A stretch of DNA of 64,000 nucleotides, from the NCBI GenBank assembly GCA_942491105.1, contig CALNZX010000001.1, positions 124,001-188,000 on the forward strand, read 5' to 3'. Of the stretch, positions 22,573-31,014 are shown piece after piece; the first letter of the stretch is position 1; each line of letters opens with the position of its first letter. A program made the position numbers and the translations under genes. The notes beneath the pieces were generated by a model. It made no database searches and was not told the origin of the DNA. It saw only the letters and a list, made by a program, of their open reading frames with translations. The DNA comes from JBBEAM01 sp942491105. GTDB taxonomy: Bacteria > Pseudomonadota > Alphaproteobacteria > Kiloniellales > DSM-21159.

Positions 22573-22610
22573 GCCCCGCCTTTTGAAAGTGGCCCGGGGC
22601 TCCTTTTTTT
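22573..22610 (+). terminator. Intrinsic terminator of the TRAP operon
   Basis: Stem GCCCCG (22573-22578) pairs with CGGGGC (22595-22600), followed by TCC and seven T residues to 22610. It lies 27 bases after the dctM stop and fits a rho-independent terminator for the plus strand. Confidence 0.85.
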
Positions 22611-22625
22611 ATGTGCGTACGACCT

Positions 22626-23336
22626 CTAAACCTGAACCACCGCCTCGTTGGAAGTCCGGCCGGTCCAGAGCGCGCAGCGCTGCAGGATGCGGCGATGGAC
22701 GGGGTGTTCGAGGGATCCGCGGTCATGCCCTAGAGCGTCATACGTCACTCGGCCGCCGCCGAGGTGGCGCGCCCAGAGCACGGGCTGTCCGCAGGCGCCG
22801 CCATTCAAGGCCGTGGCGCACAGCAGAGGGGTGACGTCCTCGGTGAGCGAAAGCGCGCTGAACACTTCGTCCTCAAGCTGGAACTCCGGAAGCCCCTCGA
22901 TCAGGGGGTGGCTTTGCCGCTGCGGCGACACGGCGACCGGCCCGCGCGGCGGATGAAAAGACCGGCCCCAGGCCCACTGGCCGCCGAGCAGATCGCGCCA
23001 GCCCTCCCAGTCGTCGAAGCAGAGGCAGGCGGTATGCAGCCCGAAGAGGCCGCCGCCGCTCTCGACGTAGCCGCGCAGACCCTGGCGCGATTCCTCAGGC
23101 ATGCGATAGGACCAGTCGGCCCGATAGGGCGCGTACTTCGGGTCGCCTTCCATACGCCAGCGCAGAGCCATCACGGTCACCAGATCGTAGCGTTCCCTGG
23201 CCAGGGACGCGATGCCGGCATCGATGTCCTCGGTCGCCTCGGAGTCGATCCCTGCCTCGGCCAGCAGGGCGATCAGGGCCTGGGTGTTGTCGGCGAAATC
23301 ATGGCGGATCCCTCCGGTCAGGATGAGGTTGCGCAC
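22626..23336 (-). CDS. ThuA-like domain protein
   Basis: This 236-residue protein has the ThuA (trehalose-utilisation, class I glutamine amidotransferase-like) fold: NLILTGGIRHDFADNTQAL at the start, GYVESGGGLFGLHTACLCF in the middle and WARHLGGGRVTYDALGHDRG near the end. Members sit in sugar or polyol catabolic clusters, mostly without a proven reaction. It lies five bases downstream of the SDR at 23341 on the same strand, so they are co-transcribed. Confidence 0.85.
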   Translation of the reverse strand: MRNLILTGGIRHDFADNTQALIALLAEAGIDSEATEDIDAGIASLARERYDLVTVMALRWRMEGDPKYAPYRADWSYRMPEESRQGLRGYVESGGGLFGLHTACLCFDDWEGWRDLLGGQWAWGRSFHPPRGPVAVSPQRQSHPLIEGLPEFQLEDEVFSALSLTEDVTPLLCATALNGGACGQPVLWARHLGGGRVTYDALGHDRGSLEHPVHRRILQRCALWTGRTSNEAVVQV

Positions 23337-23340
23337 CGTC

Positions 23341-24126
23341 CTATTTCTCCGCCGCGCTCGGTGCCTTGCGGGGCATCTGCTTTTTCAGGCTGATGCCGAC
23401 CCCGCCATCGACCAACAGATGCTGGCCATGAATGTAGGCGGCTTGCTCCGAGGCGAGGAAGGCAACCGCATTGGCTACGTCGGCGGCCTCGCCGATGCGG
23501 CCCGCCGGAACGCTGGCACCGCGGAAGGCGCGCACCTGGGGGTCCTGATAGATCGGGCTCGACATGCCGGAATCGATAAAGCCGGGCGCCACGGCATTGA
23601 CCCGCACACCGCGTGGCGCCAGGGTCAAGGCGAGTTGCTCCGTCAACTTGGCGACCGCGGCCTTGCTGGCAGGGTAGGCGCCGGCGTCGGGACTGGTGGC
23701 GAAGGCATTGAGCGAGGTGATATTGACGATCGCGCCGCTGCCGCGCGCGGCCATGCGCTTGCCGACGCCTTGCGCCATGATAAAGGTGCCAACGAGATTG
23801 ACGTCGAGCACCCTGCGAAAGTCAGCGGCGCTATGTTCGAGGAGATCGCCGAAGCGCACAATTCCGGCGTTGTTGACCAGCACGTCGGGGCAGGCGCCAA
23901 AGTCGTTCTCGAAGCGGTCGAGCAGAGCGGCGACAGCTGCCTCGTCGGTGACGTCGCAACCGTAGCCGCGCGCGCCTGCGATCTTGCCGGCCGCCGCTTC
24001 GGCCCCGGCGGAGTCGATATCGATCAGGGCGACGCCCATGTCGTCCTTGGCCAGGCGTTCGGCGATGGCGAGGCCGAGGCCTCCGGCGGCGCCCGTCACC
24101 AGGGCGGTCTTCTGCGTGGCGGTCAT
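23341..24126 (-). CDS. SDR family oxidoreductase
   Basis: This 261-residue classical SDR has TGAAGGLG as cofactor loop, NNAGIVRFGD, catalytic Ser in NITSLNAFA and YPASK. It would be an NAD(P)-dependent alcohol/ketone oxidoreductase. It sits between the ThuA-like gene and the cysteine-dioxygenase-like cupin in a minus-strand operon (24696 down to 22626). The substrate is unknown. Confidence 0.88.
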   Translation of the reverse strand: MTATQKTALVTGAAGGLGLAIAERLAKDDMGVALIDIDSAGAEAAAGKIAGARGYGCDVTDEAAVAALLDRFENDFGACPDVLVNNAGIVRFGDLLEHSAADFRRVLDVNLVGTFIMAQGVGKRMAARGSGAIVNITSLNAFATSPDAGAYPASKAAVAKLTEQLALTLAPRGVRVNAVAPGFIDSGMSSPIYQDPQVRAFRGASVPAGRIGEAADVANAVAFLASEQAAYIHGQHLLVDGGVGISLKKQMPRKAPSAAEK

Positions 24127-24144
24127 GCTACGGCGTTCTCCGTT

Positions 24145-24696
24145 TTAGCGTGGGTTCTTAGGGGTCTTGACGACGTAGGTCTTGGCCTCGGGCTGGTAGT
24201 AGAGGCGCTCGGGCTTGTATGCGCCATTAACGACGGTAATGCCGAGAGTGCCTTCCTCCAGCGCCTGGAAGCCGTGGATGTCGGCGGGCGGCGCGACGAT
24301 GGCCAGATCGCCAGGGCCCATGACGCTTTCTTCTAGGGTTTCGAGCTCGGCAAAACCCTCGACCGCTCCGTCGTCGGCGCGCCGGTAGATGCTATGCCGT
24401 ACCTTGCCGCGATAGACGCAGAAACCTTCCCAGACTCCATGATCGTGCGGCGGCACGGCGCGATCGTGAGGCACTTCGAACAACAGAATCGACAGCGCGC
24501 CGTCGAAATAGAGATAGCTGGAAAAGGCCACGTTGTTGCCCTGCCGGGGAACTCCGAGATCTAGCAAATCCGCGCGCTGCGCCAAGGCACCGAGCGGGAT
24601 CTTAAGAGCCGCGGTTAAGGCTTGCCGATCGTCGCCGTGGCTCTCCACGGCCTCGATAATCGCTTGGGCGCAGGCCCGCACCGTGATTTCCGTCAT
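24145..24696 (-). CDS. Cysteine dioxygenase-like cupin
   Basis: This 183-residue cupin of the cysteine-dioxygenase-like superfamily has PPHDHGVWEGFCVYRG, which contains the paired metal His residues, and PADIHGFQAL, which gives the third. The start at 24696 is set by GAGGAG upstream; an in-frame extension to 24867 crosses the palindromic promoter region and was rejected. Relatives oxidise thiols such as cysteine or 3-mercaptopropionate. The true substrate is not evident from this catabolic context. Confidence 0.8.
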   Translation of the reverse strand: MTEITVRACAQAIIEAVESHGDDRQALTAALKIPLGALAQRADLLDLGVPRQGNNVAFSSYLYFDGALSILLFEVPHDRAVPPHDHGVWEGFCVYRGKVRHSIYRRADDGAVEGFAELETLEESVMGPGDLAIVAPPADIHGFQALEEGTLGITVVNGAYKPERLYYQPEAKTYVVKTPKNPR

Positions 24697-24731
24697 GGCT
24701 GATATCGCTCCTCGTTTTCGCACGCGCTCTT

Positions 24732-24755
24732 GACAGCGCGCTGTCCCATGGACAG
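24732..24755. promoter_or_regulatory. Overlapping palindromes between the divergent cupin and amidohydrolase genes
   Basis: GACAGCGCGCTGTC (24732-24745) is a perfect inverted repeat, and CTGTCC-CAT-GGACAG (24740-24755 region) is a second that shares its right half. The result is three GACAG/CTGTC half-sites across the shared promoter. TTGACA at 24730 overlaps the first half-site as a possible -35. This looks like an operator controlling both directions. Confidence 0.5.
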
Positions 24756-24866
24756 TGATGCTGCCCTTGTTCGCGGGGTGGTATTGCCTCGGCCAGAGCA
24801 GTTTCCCCGGCGCCGCGGTTCTCCGCAAGGCGCCCGAAAAAGTGTCGAGAAAGGCTTGAAGCGGCA

Positions 24867-25865
24867 ATGAATGGAATAAAGTCTGCGGCGGTGATCGACG
24901 TTCATGCGCATGTGCGTCTGAATGCCACCAATGGGGCGGCGGGCCGCCATGGCCCCGAGTTCGGCGAGGACGCCGACGGGACTCCCTGGTACCGGGTCGG
25001 AAACTACAAGCTGGTCGGCGTGCGCCATAAGGCGAGCCCCTTTACCGACCCTGGGCTGCGTCTTGCGCGCATGGACAAGGACGGTATCGATTTTCAGGTG
25101 CTCTCGCCGAGCCCCTTGACCTACTTCCATCATATCGACACGGCCGAGGCGATAGCCTTCTGCCGCAAGCATAACGACGCCTGCGCCGAGCTGGTGCGGA
25201 CCTATCCCGAGCGCCTGGGCGGCCTTGCGGCGCTGCCGATGCAGGACCCGATCGCGGCGCGCGATGAACTGCAGCGCGCCGTCGGCGAGCTCGGTCTCTG
25301 GGGCGCGGCGACCGGCACGGAGTTTTCCCATCCTCTGCACAGCGAGGCCATGGACTCCCTCTACGAGGCCTTCGTTGAGTTGAATGTACCCTTGTTCCTG
25401 CATCCCGCGCCCTCGGGCATCGATGGCCCTCCGGGCGATCCCAATCTGAAGCGCTTCGATCTCGACGTCATCATCGGCTTCGCGGCGCAGGAATCCATTG
25501 CCGTCGCGACTCTGATTTTCGGCGGCGTGCTCGACCGTCATCCCGATCTGGATATCTGGATCAGCCACGGCGGCGGCGGAACGCCGATGCTGGCCGGACG
25601 TCTGGCGCAGGCCGCGCAGAAGCGGCCCTGGGCGAGCGAGGCGATCAAGAAGGACGGCGCCTTCGAGGAGGCGCTGACCAAGCTGTGGTACGACGCCCAT
25701 GTCACCGACCCTGCCGCGCTGGCGCTGCTGCGCAAGTGGGTCGGCGACGACCGCATCGTCTATGGCACCAACTTCGCCGGCTGGGATCAGCCGGAGGAGG
25801 GGGCGCACGGAGAGATCGCCCCGGCCTGGGCGGACAACGCGCGACGCCTGCTGCGCAAGGCCTGA
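24867..25865 (+). CDS. Amidohydrolase family protein (ACMSD-like)
   Basis: This 332-residue TIM-barrel metal enzyme belongs to the amidohydrolase-2 / aminocarboxymuconate-semialdehyde decarboxylase family. IDVHAHVRL places metal ligands at His13 and His15; FLHPAPSG and WISHGGGGTPM give later His ligands. The usual C-terminal metal Asp (as in GSDYP) is replaced by Asn in YGTNFAGWD. Members decarboxylate or hydrolyse ring-cleavage products and resorcylates. It is divergent from the cysteine-dioxygenase-like cupin and shares its promoter region. Its 3' end nearly meets the SDR on the other strand. Confidence 0.87.
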   Translation: MNGIKSAAVIDVHAHVRLNATNGAAGRHGPEFGEDADGTPWYRVGNYKLVGVRHKASPFTDPGLRLARMDKDGIDFQVLSPSPLTYFHHIDTAEAIAFCRKHNDACAELVRTYPERLGGLAALPMQDPIAARDELQRAVGELGLWGAATGTEFSHPLHSEAMDSLYEAFVELNVPLFLHPAPSGIDGPPGDPNLKRFDLDVIIGFAAQESIAVATLIFGGVLDRHPDLDIWISHGGGGTPMLAGRLAQAAQKRPWASEAIKKDGAFEEALTKLWYDAHVTDPAALALLRKWVGDDRIVYGTNFAGWDQPEEGAHGEIAPAWADNARRLLRKA

Positions 25866-25867
25866 TT

Positions 25868-26659
25868 TCATTCTTCGCTATCCCGGGCAGGGCGGACTCC
25901 GCCGAACTGGGACCAGGTCGAGGCGACCTGCCAGCCGGCGTCGACAACCAGGTTGACGCCGGTGATGGCCGAGGCGCGCTCGGAGGCGAGAAACTCGATG
26001 GCTTCGGCGACCTCGTTCGGCTGGACGATTCTGCCGAGCGCTGTGAAGTCTCCGGGATCGGCCGCATAGCGCTTGCTTTGCAGACGCTTGGCGACGCGCG
26101 GCACCAGGGTGGAGCCGGGCGACACGGCATTCACTCGAATGCCGCTGCGGCCCCATTCGCCCGCGAGGTTCTTGGTCATGTGGACGACGCCGGCCTTGCT
26201 GACGCCGTAAGCTTCCGCCGGCATGGAACCGAGCGCGGCGATCGAGGCGATGTTGACGATGCTGCCGCGCCGCCGGCGCAGCATGGCCTTGCCGAAGCTG
26301 CGGTTGGCGAGGAAGCTGCCGGTCAGATTGGTCCGTAGAATGCGTTCCCAGACCTCGGTCTCCAGTTCCTCCGTTGGCACGATGTCCTGGAAGACGGCGG
26401 CGGCAACCACCAGCGCCGAGACCGGACCGAGTTCCTGCTCAATCCTTTCGGCGAGAGCGGCGATGGAGTCTTCGTTGGAGATATCGGCCTCGAAGCCCAC
26501 GGATCCGAGATCGGCGGCAACGCGCTCGGCGGCTGCGGTATCCTTGTCGGCAATCGCGGTCTGCCAGCCGCGCGCCCGCATCAGCCGCGCCGTGGCCTCG
26601 CCGATTCCATTGCCGCCGCCGAGTATGACCGCCAGGCCGTTTTCCATCGCCGTGCTCAT
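25868..26659 (-). CDS. SDR family oxidoreductase
   Basis: This 263-residue SDR has a cofactor loop written GGGNGIG in place of the common TGxxxGIG, an active-site Ser in NIASIAALGSM and YGVSK. The start at 26659 (MSTAMENG) follows AGGAG; the open frame extends further without support. It is divergent from the epimerase-like gene at 26763. Role: dehydrogenation of an alcohol intermediate of the surrounding pathway, by inference. Confidence 0.87.
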   Translation of the reverse strand: MSTAMENGLAVILGGGNGIGEATARLMRARGWQTAIADKDTAAAERVAADLGSVGFEADISNEDSIAALAERIEQELGPVSALVVAAAVFQDIVPTEELETEVWERILRTNLTGSFLANRSFGKAMLRRRRGSIVNIASIAALGSMPAEAYGVSKAGVVHMTKNLAGEWGRSGIRVNAVSPGSTLVPRVAKRLQSKRYAADPGDFTALGRIVQPNEVAEAIEFLASERASAITGVNLVVDAGWQVASTWSQFGGVRPARDSEE

Positions 26660-26762
26660 GCCTGCCGCTCCTGTTCGATTGTCCCGCTTTTCGCGCTCCG
26701 CGTTTCGATGATACCTTCCCGGCCCGCTGCCCTGGGGCCGCGACAGAAAACGAGGAGCGAGC

Positions 26763-27617
26763 ATGGTTCTGCAGAGTTTGCCGGAAGAAGAACGCGCGGC
26801 GGAGCAAGCTTGGCCATTATCGCTTTCCTACTACACGGTCCCGGAGCTGGATGCGCTGCAGGTTGTTGCTGTCGCGGCGGAGAACGGCTGCCGTCATGTC
26901 GGGCTGCGTCTGCTCGGCGGGCAGCCCGGCGGCAGCGAAATGCCGCTGATGCAGGAAGCGGCGTTGCGGCGGCAACTCCTGGCGGAGATGGCGGCCCGGG
27001 ACGTGAGCGCGCTGGACGCCAATACCGCGCGGATGATTCCGCAAACCCGGATCGAGGATTTCCTGCCTTTTCTCGATGTTGCCGCCGAGCTCGGCGCGAA
27101 ACACGTACTGACCACCCTGGACGATCCCGAGGAGGCGCGGGCGCTGGAGAACTTCACGCGCCTCTGCGTGGCTGCCGCGGAGCGGGGCCTGACCATCGAT
27201 ATCGAGTTCGTGCCCTGGCTGAGCATTCGCGATGTCAAAGGCGCGGCCGCGTTCCTGCGCCGCTGCAACCAGCCGGCCGCGGGTATCGCTCTGGACGCGC
27301 TGCACTTCTATAGGTCCGGCAGCAGCCTGCGGGATCTGGCCGGCCTTCCGGCCGCGTGGTTTCGCTATCTGCAACTCTGCGATGCTCCTCTGCGCGAACA
27401 GGCGCCGGATCGCGACGCCCTGATCCATGAAGCCGTGCAGGAGCGCCTGTTGCCGGGGGAGGGGGATATCGACCTCGCCGGCTTGCTGCGTGTCTTTTCC
27501 GCGGGGCGGCCCGTGGCGTTGGAAATACCGCAAAGCGAAGTGGCAAAAACCATGCCGGCCGCCGCGCGCGTCGCCAAGGCGGTGGAGGCGACGCGGGCGC
27601 TGCTCCAGAGCATCTGA
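26763..27617 (+). CDS. Sugar phosphate isomerase/epimerase-like TIM-barrel protein
   Basis: This 284-residue protein has the xylose-isomerase-like TIM barrel fold. SYYTVPELDALQVVAVAAEN at the start, IDIEFVPW, ALDALHFYRSG and LQLCDAP supply the Glu, Asp and His positions that bind a divalent metal in this family. Length is normal. It lies between an SDR and the TauD-type dioxygenase, both on the minus strand. The substrate is unknown; family members also act on keto acids and inosose-type compounds. Confidence 0.82.
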   Translation: MVLQSLPEEERAAEQAWPLSLSYYTVPELDALQVVAVAAENGCRHVGLRLLGGQPGGSEMPLMQEAALRRQLLAEMAARDVSALDANTARMIPQTRIEDFLPFLDVAAELGAKHVLTTLDDPEEARALENFTRLCVAAAERGLTIDIEFVPWLSIRDVKGAAAFLRRCNQPAAGIALDALHFYRSGSSLRDLAGLPAAWFRYLQLCDAPLREQAPDRDALIHEAVQERLLPGEGDIDLAGLLRVFSAGRPVALEIPQSEVAKTMPAAARVAKAVEATRALLQSI

Positions 27618-27633
27618 TGCGCCGGCGGGCGGC

Positions 27634-28518
27634 TTAGCGTTTTTGGGCCACGTCTTGGACGCAGACCCGTTTCATGACCCGGCGCTCATGGGCCATGCCA
27701 TAGTTGGCGACACCGCGGTGCATGAGGCAGCGGTTGTCCCAAATCATCACATCGCCTGGCCGCCAAACATGCGAGTAGACGAAGGGCGGCTGAGTCGACT
27801 GCTCCTGTAGCCGCGCCAAACGCCAGCGGCCTTCCTCGATCGGCAGGTCTTCGATGTGAGAGGCGTACATACCGATATAGAGACAAGGCTGGCCGGTTTC
27901 GGCGTGCGGGCGAACGATCGGATGCGCAACAGGCGGCGCGGCGCGCTTCTGGGTTTCGCTGGGCGGGGGGTTGTCCAGGCTCTGGCGCATGAACTCCAGG
28001 CTGTGCACGGCGCGCTTGCCTTCGATCCTTTGCTTGATGATCTCGGGCAGCGCGGCATAGGCGAGGCCCATATGCGCAAGCTGGGTGTCGCCTCCCGAGG
28101 CTGGCAGCTCGACCGGATGCAGCATGGTCGCGAGCGACGGCGTCGCGAGATAGGACTTGTCGCTGTGCCAGAAGTAATTGGTGTTGATGTAGGGCCTGGC
28201 CGAGGGTTTGCCGTCGGCATCGAAATTGGTGATGGTGTGCACGGGGCTCATCACCTTGCCGTCGTTGTTTTCGATCAGGTGCTCTTCGAGCGGGCCAAAG
28301 ATTTCGCCCAGGGCCGCGAGCTGTGCGTCCTCGACCTCTTGATTGCGAAACACCAGGGCCCCGTACTTCAGAAATGCGGCCTGGATCGCCGCGATGAGCT
28401 CCGTGCCGAGCGGCTGCGACAGATCGATGGAGACGGTTTCGCCGCCGAACGGGGCATCAAGGGCACTGAAAAGCCCGCTTTCCTCGATTGCGCTGTCGAC
28501 CGCTAGCTGTTCCGTCAT
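27634..28518 (-). CDS. TauD/TfdA family Fe(II)/2-oxoglutarate dioxygenase
   Basis: This 294-residue dioxygenase has the iron ligands HSD in NYFWHSDKSYLA and a distal His in CLMHRGVANYG, with Arg in AHERRVMKR for 2-oxoglutarate. It would hydroxylate a substrate, often with release of sulfite, phenol or amine as in TauD and TfdA. The ATG at 28518 follows AGGAGG; a GTG at 28539 lacks a ribosome site. It faces the importer operon across 28519-29077, which pairs naturally with an SsuABC/TauABC-type transporter. Confidence 0.9.
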   Translation of the reverse strand: MTEQLAVDSAIEESGLFSALDAPFGGETVSIDLSQPLGTELIAAIQAAFLKYGALVFRNQEVEDAQLAALGEIFGPLEEHLIENNDGKVMSPVHTITNFDADGKPSARPYINTNYFWHSDKSYLATPSLATMLHPVELPASGGDTQLAHMGLAYAALPEIIKQRIEGKRAVHSLEFMRQSLDNPPPSETQKRAAPPVAHPIVRPHAETGQPCLYIGMYASHIEDLPIEEGRWRLARLQEQSTQPPFVYSHVWRPGDVMIWDNRCLMHRGVANYGMAHERRVMKRVCVQDVAQKR

Positions 28519-29077
28519 CCCGCCTCGACCTCCTGTCACGTGCTTCAGCTAACGCCGCAAGCCCGGATAAGGGGCGCCGCGGAGCGCGTTTCCTTCACGA
28601 AGTGCGCGCTGAAGCCCGGTGATGATTAATTGACATTGTGATAGTTTAGACCATAAATATGATGCAAAGGCAATTCCAAGCCGCCTTGGCGAGGCAATTG
28701 AGCAGAGAGATCGATGGGGTCAAAAGCAGTATGAGCGCCGCCGCCGCACCCGAGGCCAGTGAGCTGCGGCTCACCAGCAGCGGATACTCGGCGCGGCTGA
28801 TCGACACGCGCCGGAGCTCGCCTTCGCGCGGTGACTGCTATGCAATCCAGACATTTCCGGCCGGGAAGGCCGGCATCAAGGAACGAGTCGGGGCCATCAC
28901 GCAGATGATGCCCGGATCTCGTGACGCATCGGGATCGGGATTGGGTGCCCGGCGGACTGATCGCGTTATCTGTAGGGCAAACTAGGGGCACGCTAGCGTT
29001 TCCGTGACCCGACCTGGGCCCATAATGAAGCGGCGGCCGTGTAAGAGCGGGCGACCATTGAGGGAGGAAAGGGACAG
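28519..29077. other. Intergenic region between dioxygenase and importer operon
   Basis: 559 bases without a convincing gene. A 108-codon open frame at 28659-28985 has no ribosome site and a composition unlike the neighbours. The AT-rich part (28620-28670) holds TTGACA and an operator-like inverted repeat (28630-28657). The leader from there to the importer start is about 420 bases long; I see no riboswitch class I recognise. Confidence 0.5.
28630..28657 (+). promoter_or_regulatory. Promoter with shared operator, copy 1 (importer operon)
   Basis: TTGACA (28630-28635), one base, then TGTGAT-N7-ACCATA (28637-28655), with CATAAA (28652-28657) as -10 at 16-base spacing. The same arrangement recurs at 35389 and 37788. 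It faces the ABC importer genes. Confidence 0.6.
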
Positions 29078-30061
29078 ATGTTCAAGATTTCTAAGCTACG
29101 CTCGCTGACCTGTGCTTCGGCCATGTTGGCGGCGGCAGTGACGGCGACGACGGCGCAGGCCGATAGCATCGTTGCATCGCATTATGGATTCCTGTTGAAC
29201 ACGGCGCCGATCGCCGTCGCCATTGAGCTCGGCGAGTTCGAAAAGCGCGGTATCGAGATCGACGAAGTGATTTCTTCGGCCGGTGGCGGCACCACGATGC
29301 GCAACCAGATCGCTTCCGGCGCTGGTTATGGCGTGGTCGGGACCGCGGCCGCGCTGGCGGCCTTCGCCGAAGGCCACGACATCAAGATCGTCAGCGCCAA
29401 TATCATGACGCTGGAAGATCTGTTCTGGGTGTCCATGCCCGATAGCGGCATCACCTCGATCCAGGACCTGCGCGGCAAGAAGATCGCCTACACCAAGCCG
29501 CGTTCGACCAGCGAGACCGTTCTAAAGGCAGCGGTCGCCGCGGCCGGCATTCCCGAGGACGAGATTGAGCTGGTGTCGCTCGGCAAGATTGGCGCCGGTC
29601 TCGCGGCGCTGGAGCGCGACGACGTGCAGGCGGCTTTGATCCTGGAGCCGATCTACAGCGGCAAGCTTGGCAAATACCAGATCGCCTTCGACCTTTCGAA
29701 CCTGCCGCGCATGACCCAGACCGTCGGTGTCACCACGAGTGAGTTCGCGGAGCAGCACCCGGACAAGCTGCGGGCCATTATCGAAGCGCGCCGGGTCGCC
29801 GTGGATTACCTCTACGAACATCCCGTGGAAGCAGCCAAGCTGATCGCCAAGGCCTATGGCGAAAAGCTGAGCGAGGAGGTCGCGATCAGTGCCGTCCAGC
29901 GCATGGTCGAGATCAACTACTGGGGCCGTGGAGACTTCGACATGCCCGGCATGGAAGCCATGCTCCAGGGTCTGCGCGACCAGGGGGCCTGGGAAGGGCC
30001 GATCGATTGGGACGCCGTCATCGACGACTCCTTCCTTCCCGAAGACCTTCAGGCGAAATAA
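29078..30061 (+). CDS. ABC transporter substrate-binding protein (SsuA/TauA/NMT1-like)
   Basis: This 327-residue periplasmic binding protein has a signal peptide (LTCASAMLAAAVTATTAQA, cleavage about residue 28) followed by an NMT1/SsuA-type fold (GYGVVGTAAALAAFAEGHDI, DLRGKKIAYTKPRSTSETVL). Family members bind sulfonates, taurine, nitrate, thiamine precursors or aromatics. The start has GGAGG upstream. A strong hairpin follows the stop and probably lowers expression of the downstream ATPase and permease. Confidence 0.92.
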   Translation: MFKISKLRSLTCASAMLAAAVTATTAQADSIVASHYGFLLNTAPIAVAIELGEFEKRGIEIDEVISSAGGGTTMRNQIASGAGYGVVGTAAALAAFAEGHDIKIVSANIMTLEDLFWVSMPDSGITSIQDLRGKKIAYTKPRSTSETVLKAAVAAAGIPEDEIELVSLGKIGAGLAALERDDVQAALILEPIYSGKLGKYQIAFDLSNLPRMTQTVGVTTSEFAEQHPDKLRAIIEARRVAVDYLYEHPVEAAKLIAKAYGEKLSEEVAISAVQRMVEINYWGRGDFDMPGMEAMLQGLRDQGAWEGPIDWDAVIDDSFLPEDLQAK

Positions 30062-30088
30062 GCCTGTACCCTTGTAAGCCTGAGCGGC

Positions 30089-30124
30089 GGGGAGGCGGCA
30101 GCGGTTCTTGCCGTCTCCCCGTTT
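30089..30124 (+). terminator. Hairpin after the binding-protein gene (attenuator)
   Basis: GGGGAGGCGGCA (30089-30100) pairs with TGCCGTCTCCCC (30109-30120) through an 8-base loop, followed by GTTT. The T-tail is short, so partial termination or mRNA stabilisation of the binding-protein transcript is more likely than a full stop. Such intercistronic hairpins are common after binding-protein genes. Confidence 0.6.
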
Positions 30125-30192
30125 AGGTTCATGCTTGCCGACACGCCCCGCGATCCGGGCGTAGCAATGCTCTCACTAGCTTTGGAAAGATT

Positions 30193-31014
30193 ATGACGAC
30201 GAAACTCGCCAGCAAAGAGCAGGCCCTAGAGACCCCGATCGCTGTCTCGGTTAAGGACGTTAAGCACGTCTATGGGGGCGTGGTGCACGCCCTTGGCCCG
30301 ATCAATCTCGATCTGCGCCAGGGGGAATTCTTTACGACCATCGGTCCGTCTGGCTGTGGCAAGACCACGCTCATGGACATCGTCGCCGGGCTGATCGAGC
30401 CAAGCGATGGCGAGGTGACCTTCGAAGGTAAGCCAGTGCGCGGCAGCGTTCCCGAAGGCGTCGGCATCGTTTTTCAGGACGACGCGTCCTTTCCCTGGCT
30501 GACGGTCTGGGACAACATCGCCTTCGGGTTGCGCCGGCGCGGCGTCGATGGCGCGGAAATCAAAAAACGCGTCGACTACGCCATCAACTTCATGGGCCTG
30601 AAAGGGTTCGGGGAAGCGCGTCCCTCGCAGCTTTCCGGCGGCATGCGACAGCGTGTTTGCATCGCCCGCACCTTTGTCATGGAGCCGCGGCTGATTCTGC
30701 TCGACGAGCCCTTCGGCGCGCTCGACCAGCAGACGCGTTTCCTGATGGGCGACGAGCTTCTGCGCCTCTGGCGCGAGACCGGAGCCACGGTACTGCTGAT
30801 CACCCACTCCTTGGACGAAGCGGCGCTGCTGTCCGATCGCATCGGCATCATGTCGGCGCGGCCGGGGAATTTCATCGATATCGTTGAAACCGGCTGGCCT
30901 TCGGAGCGCGACAGCCGTCTTGCCTCGGGTGACGCCTTCGGCAAGGTCACTTCCCATCTTTGGGACAGCCTGCGCGGCGAGTCGATGAAAGCGATGGGCG
31001 AGTCGGGCAAATGA
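30193..31014 (+). CDS. ABC transporter ATP-binding protein (SsuB/TauB-like)
   Basis: This 273-residue ATPase has Walker A GPSGCGKTT at residues 51-59, signature LSGGMRQRV, Walker B LILLDEPFGALD and the switch His in LLITHSLDEA. It energises the importer with the binding protein at 29078 and the fused permease at 31011. Its stop overlaps the permease start (ATGA), so translation is coupled. Confidence 0.94.
   Translation: MTTKLASKEQALETPIAVSVKDVKHVYGGVVHALGPINLDLRQGEFFTTIGPSGCGKTTLMDIVAGLIEPSDGEVTFEGKPVRGSVPEGVGIVFQDDASFPWLTVWDNIAFGLRRRGVDGAEIKKRVDYAINFMGLKGFGEARPSQLSGGMRQRVCIARTFVMEPRLILLDEPFGALDQQTRFLMGDELLRLWRETGATVLLITHSLDEAALLSDRIGIMSARPGNFIDIVETGWPSERDSRLASGDAFGKVTSHLWDSLRGESMKAMGESGK

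Noticed and set aside
15524..22610. Integrase-bearing genomic island in tRNA-fMet
   Set aside because: No integrase, direct repeat or restored tRNA end was found, so a classical site-specific island is not supported even though a junction exists.
28659..28985. 108-codon plus-strand frame before the importer
   Set aside because: No ribosome site, unlike codon use, no family resemblance; it overlaps a minus-strand frame of similar quality.
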